DNA from: Lomentospora prolificans
Taxonomy: Eukaryota > Ascomycota > Sordariomycetes > Microascales > Microascaceae
DNA: 64,000 nucleotides
Direction: 5' to 3'
Assembly: GCA_029532625.1 (NCBI GenBank)
Contig: JARFXM010000004.1
Span: 2,976,001 to 3,040,000 of the forward strand
The first letter of the stretch is position 1. Each line of letters starts with the position of its first letter. The notes under the pieces were generated by a model that worked only from the letters and a program-made list of their open reading frames with translations, was not told the DNA's origin and searched no databases. Made by a program: the position numbers and the translations under genes. Shown here one piece after another: positions 10,940 through 20,048 of this stretch.

Positions 10940-12428
10940 TCAGATTGGGGACATGTTAGCGACGGGTTTGCCATTGCTGTTAGGTGCCGTGCAAGTATTT
11001 TCCGGGCAGATGCCGTAGCTACAGGAAAACGAGCAGAGATGATCAGCGTTGTAATCAGAACTTTCCCCATAGACACACCCCTCAGCTCCGACAGGGGGAG
11101 GGTTTGCGGGGATGTCGGTATCATCGGGGCCGAAGGCCTGTAGGTCTACAGCCCAGTCGATAGCAAAGTGAGGGCCTTCCAATCGACTCGGCGTGTAGTT
11201 TTTGTTAACGGCGTCATGTAGCTGACATAGTCTCCTGCAAGCCATAGTGTCAGTCACTGATTTACAGCAATGGTGGGCAAACAGCTTGAGGATAATAGTA
11301 GACATTTGTACAATAGGACGTCCGTGTTAGATTCGTGATCGTGGAGTACGCGGCCCTCCCCCCGCCGAATGATTTCGTTGATCTCGGCGTTGGAGATGTA
11401 GCCACCCGTATTGGTACACCGACCCGGGTTCGCGTCCGACTCGGTTCGGGTGCCAGTGAAATCACACATTGGCCCCCAACAATCATCGACAGCCATATGA
11501 AATGACCGACCATAGCTAGCCTCCCCGACGAAAATCTTATTATTCGCCACTCCCGCTTTAGTGACTGCACGGATAACGCATGATGGCAGCGTTAGCATGG
11601 GAAGAGCCCATTGAAAGCACGAGTTGCGTCAGAGCGAGGGGTTGTTGGGGTCTTGATGACGTACTGATTGAAAGAGTGTTCCGCGTCTCCGTTAAGTTGA
11701 CTTGAAGCGCAAGGGAAAAGGATCGCAGGTAGTAAATGCAGATACAAATCAGGCGTGGGAGTTAAGGCCGGCAGCAGCCGTCCCTCAAGGGCGCGGATGG
11801 CGGATGACACGGTTGGTTTGCCTAAACCAGCTCCGATATGAAGGCTGACAACCGTAACTATGTGGTATGCGAACAAGAAGGTCTCGTCGCAATTGTCCGT
11901 GGCGTCAAAAAAGGTCTTCATGCCTTTCAAAAGGGGCATTAGATCCTTCCCGGACACCAGCCCCTCGCCTCCACCGATGGTGAAGGCTAGGCCGTGGTCG
12001 GTTGCTAGACCATCGATAGCACAGGCAGGTGCGGTATTGAGACTGGCTTGGAAAAGCTCAGCGCCATGCTTGGGGTTTTCTATCGGGATAGTGGCATCAC
12101 CCGCAGGTGTACCGAGCGTACAAGCTCGAATGAGGATATCGGTTTCCGGGTCGTCTAAAGGGCGAAGAGCGGAGAAATGCAGAAGCATAGACAATTCACA
12201 GCGCTGCAGGCGTTCGACCGAGTAATAGGGAGTCCATCTGTGCACGTTGGTGTAGTCCGTATAGCATAGCAAAGGGCAGTCATATTGATCAGGAACGTAG
12301 GTGAAGACATCAGCGATAGGCGAAGGGTCATCGTCCAAAAAGGGTTGGATAACTTTAGCGCTGTTGAGGTTGACCGCCTCGCGTGCTGCGGAAAGCAGCA
12401 GGGCGAGGCAGATCCAGGTAAGCTTCAT
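10940..12428 (-). pseudogene. GH18 chitinase relic (killer-toxin-like, subgroup C type), catalytic centre deleted
   Basis: Three pieces of a large secreted fungal chitinase lie in order. From 12428 to 11592 comes the N-terminus: signal peptide MKLTWICLALLLSAAREAVN, then a cysteine-containing module (DQYDCPLLCYTDYTN, YYSVERLQRCELSMLLHFS) and KPTVSSAIRALEGRL. It stops at 11592. A shift of frame then leads straight into the distal GH18 barrel (TKAGVANNKIFVGEASYGRS, DDCWGPMCDFTGTRTESDAN, then GRCTNTGGYISNAEI). After a short intron-like gap the sequence reads DYVSYMTPLTKTTRRVDWK, but IDWAVDLQAFGPDD is in another frame. The LysM/chitin-binding part and the front of the barrel with its DxxDxDxE catalytic motif are absent. 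Internal deletion plus frame breaks make it a pseudogene, barring an assembly fault. Confidence 0.75.
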
Positions 12429-13081
12429 GTCTAGGCTACAGTAGCATAGCATGAGCTGGGCACGGGAGTAAATTGAGGGGATGAACAACTGAATTGAAAG
12501 GAAAAGATTAGATGAAGAGAATAATAGGCGGTCAACTGAGAATCTTCGGGTGGAATGGTCGCCTACATATGCTGGCTTTCATCGCCGTCGTCGAAGAGAA
12601 ATGCAGGAACCGTACGATAGCTTCCAAGTCTATCTGTGGACACGACTGGGCCCATACATGGTACTGGGGTATTATCTACATACTAGGGACACATTGATTT
12701 AGTAACTTCATTATTCTGACTTTCTCTACCCAACGCGAAATTCTCCGTCGTACTGATAAGAAACCCGTGGTGACATCTCCCCAACGGGCCCGCCAAGTTT
12801 AGATGACAGATAGTGACCAATATAGCAAACCAAAAGTCAACCATGCTCAGAAGGACCAGGAGCATTCCAGATGGCATCCGCCGCCAGCAACCCCTGCATA
12901 CACCTTGTTCTCCATGCACATGATGATAGAGGGAATATTCAGGTAACAACCAACACATTCAGGTGGGTTGGGTTTAAACCTTCCATGTAATACGAATATA
13001 CAGGAGACTAACTACTTAATTTCAAGAGGTAGGCTAAGTACTGCACTACGTACAGGAACAGACCTTTGATAGTAGCAATAG
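12429..13081. other. gene-free stretch
   Basis: Lies between the chitinase relic and the next gene. Nothing recognised. Confidence 0.45.
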
Positions 13082-14074
13082 CTACCATTCTCTCTCGGCG
13101 TGAGCGGGATATCTCTCCTTTAACATATTCCGTATGGCCTCCATGCATTCCTTCTTATTGTAGACAGACAAGTCAGGCCAACCATGTTGGCGATAGACAT
13201 CCCGCAAGGCAGACGCGATCCCCTCTTCACCAGTTCCCTCAGGCCATCCGGCCTCCCACATGTTACATGGATCGAGAGGCATCCAAGTGAGACTTCGAAA
13301 CTCGTTCTTGAGAACTTCGAAGAAGTCCGGGATAGTCCACGCTTCCGCGCTTTGACGCCACGCTTCCTCCTCCGGGGATACACCGTGTCCGTACCCGTCC
13401 CCGTAATCGACACGTTCTCGATGCCATTTGTTGGTGACAGAGGTGGGACAATCCTCCCAATGGACAATTCCGAGCTCTACGTCGAGAATCATGACGGGAG
13501 TCTCGCGGTCGCCCGCTGTGAGGCCGAAGGCATTCGGATTATTGAACTTGACGAAGGCCGTGCCCTCCGTGATGAGACGGTGTGATTTACGCCAATTTGC
13601 AAGACAATCCGACCAGTTGGCGAAGGGACAATAAAGCGCGCATACGGGACCTTCGTAAATCCCCCCCCGCATTCCGGCGTCGACCACATAGGGAAGCTGG
13701 GCTAGCGGAGCCAGGACATCATCTGATTTACCGAATTCGCGCTTGATGGTAGCATTATTGGCAGCCTCCATGATGGATGGCCACCCGGTTTCCGGGGGGT
13801 ACACGACTTGGTATCATCGAGATACATCTGCGTGAGAAATTGGTAGTAGTCGGTAATGGCAGCGATTGTGGCCTCCCTTGAATAGACGACGCATCCTCGA
13901 GTTCGATCATATTGATTCTGGAGCGGGGAGCGGGGCGAGGCAAGGCGCAGCAATCGACTGTGGTGAACTAACTTGAATCTTGACAAATTTGTGTCCGGGG
14001 GGGAAGAGAAGAGGGAACATCGAGAGCACTTTAATACTTTTATTCCTGTTACACCATCCCATGTAAGCAAGCAT
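13082..14074 (-). pseudogene. uncharacterised fungal protein family member with a frameshift
   Basis: Belongs, as I recall it, to a widespread but uncharacterised ascomycete family with a C-terminal region of the kind AWTIPDFFEVLKNEFRSL..RDVYRQHGWPDLSVYNKKEC. The frame from 13803 down to the stop at 13082 is open but begins at TYR-Pro-Pro (YPPETGWPSIMEAANNATI) without an ATG. The preceding conserved segment, ATIAAITDYYQFLTQMYLDD, lies immediately upstream in another frame (about 13917-13810). The junction at about 13803-13811 therefore looks like the loss of one base within one exon, too close for an intron. The 5' exon is uncertain; an ATG at 14074 with a GTTAGT donor near 13963 fits. Frameshift by mutation or by sequencing error cannot be told apart here. 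Confidence 0.6.
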
Positions 14075-14567
14075 GGGCACGACCTGACAGAACTTCAGCA
14101 GTAAGCACGCAACACCAGAGGTCAAAGGCAAGGAATATATAAAGGAAGTAGGAACCACAATCTAGACAGAAAGAACAAGACATATTTACCATCACAAAAG
14201 AACACCTACCTGCATATCAACAGATTGTGCAGAGATGCACTTATGTGAGACCAGCGACCACAACGAATCTGTGAATAGCGTCACAGAACCCTTTACTGAC
14301 TTACTTGCTGGCAGCTTGGCAGTTAGCAAGTAAGCAGCATGACTTTGCCATAACAGGTATGAATTAGTAAGAAACCATTTGTATGCTAAGAATAATAATA
14401 ATAATATGAAACAAGGAGCTGACATTTGAACCAAGTATTATAATGTGAGACAAAAAGAAATCCTCTTAAGTAATAATACCGAGAATATGCTAAATCGCAA
14501 GCAACGAGAGCAAATCCAATCCATCAGGCTCCATCCCTCCAGACCAGCGAGCACGCAATGGAATGAA
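14075..14567. other. gene-free stretch with a small hairpin
   Basis: No gene seen. Contains a perfect 10-base inverted repeat, 14300-14309 with 14325-14334, around a 15-base loop. Part of it is likely the 3' flank of the zinc-finger gene. Confidence 0.5.
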
Positions 14568-15353
14568 TTATTTCCGGTGCCTGTTAGCTTTGCACTTTCG
14601 CATATGTCTTTGAGAATTGCCTCTCTTATTCAAAAAAGCAAGATCACAGTAGTCACAAAAGAACCAGGCGTACTTGGTATGCCTGGTTCGTAAGTGATAG
14701 ACGATGCCTGTGTTCTCTGCTGCTGTAAAGGTACATTCAGGGCAATGGGCTGGCCTATAATGCGTTTTCGCATGTGATCTAGAGAATATATGTGTTGAAG
14801 GTTAGTATATTAATAGTCCAAATCCAACCTCAAGATCTGGGACAGTGACCAAGATAAACCTGGAGGAGACTCACGTCAGTCTACTCTGGCTTTTGAATCC
14901 CTTTAAACGCTTACAGCCTTCGTAGGTACAATAATATAGGCCGTCTAAGTCCATACGAGTGTACTTGGTTGGATCTGGCATTGGATCCTGTCGGAATTCG
15001 TATCTGGCCCCCTTTTTTCGCCCGTAGTGCTCCTCAATAAACAGTCCACTGAATTCCGAAAGTTCTAAATCACAACTAGCTTTGGCCAGAGAAGTCTCCG
15101 TTCTCCCCGGCTAAGGCTCTAGGATACGTCCAGAGTTTCCACTGGCTTGGCTAGAAGTAGGGCTAGAAATGGAATCCGTGGGAGAGTCTGAGAAGGTGTA
15201 CGGGCTATTGTTGGGAGGGAAGAGTTGGTTCTCAATCGACCCATCTGGACACCCCGGCACTGCGCCGACCCAAACAGGCACATACTGTTGAAGTGATGGG
15301 AAGCCGTCAGAGTTTCCGAGAGACAACAGGAACGGGTTTGGGTCGGCATTCAT
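14568..15353 (-). CDS. second C2H2 zinc-finger protein interrupted by an in-frame TAG
   Basis: Paralogue of the gene at 6.0-6.8 kb. Exons 15353-14875 and 14778-14568 (intron GTGAGT..CTAG, 96 nt), 690 nt in one frame. The N-terminal half opens MNADPNPFLLSLGNSDGFPS and is Ser/Pro/Thr-rich; it ends at a TAG at 15111-15113. The same frame then continues PGRTETSLAKASCDLELSEF, on to DPMPDPTKYTRMDLDGLYYC and the fingers: YCTYEGCKRL..RLTSHAKTHYRPAHCPEC, HLRTRHTKYAWFFCDYC and a final RHMRKC. The intron falls at the same codon phase and finger position as in the first gene. The TAG again sits in a CTTAG context. No in-frame splice that removes it is convincing. If translation instead starts after the TAG, MDLDGLYYC is a candidate N-terminus. 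Confidence 0.7.
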
Positions 15354-17186
15354 TTCCAAATCGAAATGGGTCAGCCCGGCAGGCGCCAGTGTGGTTTATG
15401 ATTGACTCGCCACAAAACGCTTCGATCGAGGGTCGAATCGCTATCCTACGTTAGTAGACAACCATGGGATATGCGGCTGTAAGCTTGCACCGTGAAAATA
15501 CGCACAACTCCAATGAGACCCTTCAGTGGCCTATCTTGGCCATATGCATTCGGCCAAGAGAGGTCAAGCAGCGTTATTATCTATCTCTTGGGACCAGTTA
15601 GTTGATCTACTAATAAAGCAAGACGAGAAGCAGGAAAACAAAACACAAAAAACAAAAAAGAAAAAAATAAAAGAAGAGGGGGATCTGAGATTTTGAACTT
15701 ACGCCAGCGGATCGCCAGCATTCATTTAGAAGTCTGGATCTGCGGGGAGATGGAGAGCGAGGTCCCTCAGCCGTGAGCTTGCCTTCGGCGATGGCCTGCT
15801 TAAATACTCGACGAGCTTGCGTTTTGAAAACAACAGCTCGGGGAGAAATGCCCCTTCCCGTCGCGATATGTGCCAATAAGAAGTAGTATCCATATCGACC
15901 TAAACCAATTCAGGGACAAGCTGGTGCTCCAGTTCCTTGCTGAGTTTCCTCATCCGGAGAATTTTGTGTGGAGGATATCAGAGGAGTTTCGGGGCCCTTC
16001 GATCTCATTCTGAAGGTCATGATATTGGGGAATCAGGAAAACGGGATAAAGAGGCCCAGCACGCGTGGCGCAATAACCTGCAGCTGTCTCTGGTTCAGTC
16101 GATGGGGGCGGATGTCTTCAGTTTGAGATTGGCTGGTATGAAAGCCTGGCCACCCACACCTCACGCATTCTTGCACGACTGGCAGGTGCTGATCCAGAGA
16201 GTCCCAGCATCCCACACGCATTAATACCACCCAAGGCAAAACAGCGTACAGTAAGGCAATAATTGGTCCGCCAGCTGGCGGTGATGAGTGTCGTAAACTG
16301 TGAGCAATTGGGCAACCTGGTTGAGCAGTTGGGGGCCGGATGCCCTCACGACGGATTGGTTGGTATTCCAACCCGGTCTTCGCCCTATTTAGACGTCCGG
16401 CCACTCAGTGTCAATCTTGGAGAGGCCTAGCGACGAGCTCGGGTATTATTTCAGCCAAGGATACCCGAGTGGTGCAGAAGGGAAACGTAATCTACTGCTC
16501 GCGAACCGCATCCGGTTGCGCCCAAGCATGGCTAATTTGAGGTCCGGTAGGCCAGCTGTCTTATTCTACTACCAGGCGGCACAGGCTACGTCCAACACCC
16601 GTAATCAAGGCAAAAGCGCTACCGATGGTGGAATTCTGACTGGTACTCGGCGATGTGGCAGTCAATGTATGTTCCCAGACGATGAATGCAGAGCTGCCCA
16701 ATAATAAAGGCATCCCCCACGGTCAGACTGCGGAGGCAGGCTCGCTGGGAATGCAATCGATGGTAATATTGGGGAGCCCCAGGGATCGACAACCCTTCCT
16801 ATCTATCATACGATATGTTTAGCACGCAATGGTGGGTATCACCATGGTATCAACCATGAATGGTCGCTTGGCCTCTCTAAGAGTTTGATGGGAGAACCCG
16901 CATTTCAGGTCGGCGATGAGGGAGACTCGCTTCGAATGGAGGGACTTGAACTTCAATGTTGCCTTCGTAAGAGCGAGACCGAGATGGATATAAATATGAG
17001 CGAAATTGCGGCCTGTTTCCGTCAAGAAAGGTCGCTCCTCAAGGCAACAACAGCTTCAAACTAGGTGCTTCTCAATCCCCTCTTCCTAATCTTGACTTTA
17101 AATATTTGCCCTTGATATATATATATATATATATATTACTCCTAGCTACATCATATTCTATCCAGAGAGCATTATCAGCGGTCGAG
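15354..17186. other. 1.8-kb gene-free stretch
   Basis: No gene assigned. An open frame on the minus strand at about 15890-15700 (YGYYFLLAHIATGRGISPR onward), followed by a good GTAAGT at about 15702, might be one exon of an unrecognised gene, but no partner exon was found. There is a 14-base perfect palindrome at 16268-16281 (CCGCCAGCTGGCGG) and an (AT)n run at 17115-17136. Confidence 0.45.
17115..17136. repeat. (AT)11 microsatellite
   Basis: Eleven AT units about 50 bases upstream of the deaminase ATG. It could contain the TATA element of that gene, although it is close to the start codon. Confidence 0.85.
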
Positions 17187-19253
17187 ATGGACGGCCTACC
17201 TACTGTCAGCCCTGGTATGTGCCAGCCTTGATTTCCCAATAACACCCGCAGGAAGGCTTGCGTCTCATTTATCTGCACGCCCCTTTCTTTTCCTTTGCAA
17301 ACGAACTTGGATCCCCGGACTAACAAAGATATACTCCTCCATAGCCACACAAAGGCAGTTGATCGAGATCCCACCAGGCCTCAGACGCCAATTTTATTAT
17401 CCCGTGGTCCTCCTCGACGTCCTCGGAAAGGCGGACGATTCAATCCGGCCCGGCTTACGCCTCCACTCCGAACCGCCGCTACAAAACTCGTACGACATTG
17501 AACGCATCTTTCGCGGTTTCGTGGACAAGCTCGCTTTGATCTGCCAGAATGAGCCTAATGGCGACGCCGTTACAGCCGCAACGGTCTTGCAGGCCCCAGA
17601 CAAGGTGTTGTATGTCTTTGCTTCGAATAACAGAACCAAAGGGGAGCATGCGAAGCTACGAAACTCCGTGAAGCGGGTTCTAGAACTACTGCATCAGAAA
17701 GCCCCAATAGCGAAGAGTGCCGACGATGAGACGGAAAGTGCCATTCTCTCCCTTATCTTACTGCTCAACCGCGCCAGGATCAAGTCTTATCTCAGAAAAC
17801 TTGGCAACGAATTGGACGGCTGTATAAGATCACTCTCCACCACCGCCCAGGAGGACAAAGCAGCCGAATCCGGTTAGTTTTCCTCTTTGATGTCCGTGGC
17901 CGTAAATGATTGGGTTCTAAACAGGTATATTAGATGGCTTGATTGGCACGCGTTTGCGAGAGCTCAGAGACTTAGTCTCCAATGCTGGTCCGATAGTTCA
18001 AGGCCCTGTTGCGAGTAAGTTTGAGACAATCCACCGAGTTGGGGCTTCCTAGAGGAACCTGATCAAGCTCCCATCCCGTCCCCCGCCGTTGGTTGATTAA
18101 CAAGGTGCTTGTTTGCGCCGACCCAGCATCTATTACACGGTACACCTCGGCCATCAAACTGGTGCTTCGTTGCGTCGATACGATCCATTCTGATAACAAT
18201 ATTGTCGCCGACATTCGCGAGCGGCTAGTCAACGAGGAACGGTTGCACCGTTCCGGTTGTTGGTACGAGTTCTGCCATATCGCAGCGCGTTTGAGTGCCT
18301 ACAAGGAGGCTGTCACCACCTTTTACCTTGCGCGAGATACTTGGCCCGTCCTCTTCGAAGACTTTGAGATCATCTTCATTGATCCAACAAAGAAAGAGCC
18401 ATCTCCTTTGATGGGAAAAGCGAAGACGGCCCAGCAACTACTTCGTTCCCTCACATCGGACGAGGAGCAACTGGAAAGGTACAAAACACAGCTGGATAGC
18501 TTCCAGAGAGTGGAAAATCTCGATGACAACCTCCAAGGGATTTGGGAAAAAGCTTCAAAACTCACCGTCCATGCCGAGATCCAACTCCATCACTGGCTCG
18601 AGAACACCGGAGGCACGCTCCCGCATCGCTTCTTCAACATGTATCCGTACATCGGCTCCAGCAAACCGACGTGCAAATTGTGTGCGTACTACTTTGACGA
18701 GCATCAAACCGACGTGAAAGTCCGTGACTCTCACGGAAACATCTATTCGACATGGGCATACCCTCCCGTTTACGAAGGAGACGGAGAGTTTGAAGGCAAG
18801 AAAGGAAAGGACATTCGCCGTACTGATATACATAGAATGAAGAAGCGCATAGTGGCAGACATATTCCGGCTTTTGACGGAGAGGGTTGGGAACCGTCGCG
18901 TACACGATTCCACGGATCGCTGGCAAGAGAGCGTTCGGTTTCGGACAGTTTCGGAGGCCGATATTCTATCAGACTATCTGGACAACCTTACAGATATTTT
19001 GGAGGATATGAGTATATCTGAGGCACCTGGAGCTGAAACGAACAACTTGACAGAGGATGGGTGGGAATCTGGGAATTCGGCCGCGGCCACCCCCTCGGCC
19101 TCACAGAGTTTCTCATCCGCAACTGATGTCAGCGCTGCGGACACTCCGACTGAAGCCGAGGTCGACACTGATGAGAGTCAATATGTCCAGAACGGTGCAT
19201 TGCCAGGCCTTGACGGGCGGAAACCTGACCAAAGGGGTCTAGCAAAACCTTGA
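17187..19253 (+). CDS. OTT_1508-like nucleic acid deaminase-superfamily protein
   Basis: Predicted 590-residue protein ending in an OTT_1508-type deaminase domain. Exons 17187-17214, 17345-17872, 17925-18014 and 18127-19253, total 1773 nt in frame; the last acceptor (GACCCAG) was chosen because it restores the frame. The N-terminal 350 residues are helical (ELLHQKAPIAKSADDE, NRARIKSYLRKLGNEL). The deaminase motifs are HAEIQLHHWLE (zinc His plus catalytic Glu) and PTCKLCAYYF (PCxxC-like zinc cysteines), in the right order and spacing. A Ser/Thr-rich, probably disordered tail follows. Fungal members of this family are often present in many copies with unknown substrates; nucleic-acid or nucleotide deamination is inferred from the superfamily. 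No signal peptide. An inverted repeat lies about 160 bases past the stop. Confidence 0.85.
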
Positions 19254-19410
19254 ACGAAGTTCTCCTACCACTTCTCCCACCATCGGCGGACTCAGCCTAT
19301 GTCACGAGGCTGAGGCCGTTGAATAGCAACTTTTATGGCGTGTCTCAATATAGGACAATAAGAGCCTTAAAGCTGCACCCACTGTCGGTCTCCGTGCCGA
19401 TAGTACGCAT

Positions 19411-19524
19411 TGCGTAGCTGAAGGGACTTGGGTCCAGCGCTGCTAAACGCATGTGTTACACTGTTTTTGAAAAGTTCATCACCTGCGTTTAGCAGCGAAT
19501 GACCCAAGTCCCTTCAGCTACGCA
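19411..19524. repeat. 41-base inverted repeat (long hairpin)
   Basis: The left arm 19411-19451 and the right arm 19484-19524 are complementary with three mismatches clustered in the middle, around a 32-base loop. Both arms begin TGCGTAGCTGAAGGGACTTG in outward-in reading. The repeat ends sharply on both sides. Confidence 0.9.
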
Positions 19525-19649
19525 CTGCTCGTGTAGCTTAGGAGCTTAAGAGCAGGCTGATACAACAGCCGGGTACGCGCCTCGGAGTTTGCCATATACG
19601 GGGGTGGAACGGTACTTGGGGATCATGAAGCCTCGAGATCCTCTTCAGC

Positions 19650-19685
19650 GCGAGTTACTAGCGCACAGAGCGAGTTACTAGCGCA
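19650..19685. repeat. 16-base direct repeat
   Basis: GCGAGTTACTAGCGCA occurs at 19650-19665 and again at 19670-19685, a period of 20 bases. It lies 126 bases past the inverted repeat. Confidence 0.85.
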
Positions 19686-20048
19686 AAAAAGTATCTTGAG
19701 TCGGTGTGATCCTCGCGCTCTTCGCGAAACCACCCACATGGTTAAATTACGAGTGGTCTCTTTTTATCACTGTTGGTGTCACTTTACTTACTTGTACTCA
19801 ATCTGATTTAATATCATCTCACGAGTTCTTTTTATCCATGATGTCTATCGAATGCCTCAAGACTCAAACATGTCGTGGGACGTTTCCGAAAAATGCTGCC
19901 CTCCCCTTAACGCGCATTTCAAACGGGCTAAGGGGAGAACTCAAATCACGGTTATCAGTATTCAATGATAAGGACTGGTGTGAGGTTATTGAACCTTTCC
20001 CCTCTTCCGAAGTAGGCACACTCATAAATGCCCCCGTTTGATACAGAA

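Larger units (their letters stand above)
19254..20048. other. convergent intergenic region with repeats
   Basis: Lies between the 3' ends of the deaminase gene and the regulator at 20.0-22.6 kb. It holds the 41-base inverted repeat at 19411-19524 and the 16-base direct repeat at 19650-19685. An open frame at 19706-20041 (+) has no family features. Confidence 0.55.

Noticed and set aside
15610..15890. Possible exon on the minus strand (HIATGRGISPR..LLNECWRSAG)
   Set aside because: Has a good donor at its end but no ATG and no partner exon that I could join; no family recognised.
16459..16522. tRNA-like stretch (CCGAGTGGTGCAGAAGG followed by GGTTGCGCCC)
   Set aside because: The A-box-like part matches class II tRNAs, but no acceptor stem, anticodon arm or true B box (GGTTCGANNCC) can be folded. 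At best a decayed fragment.
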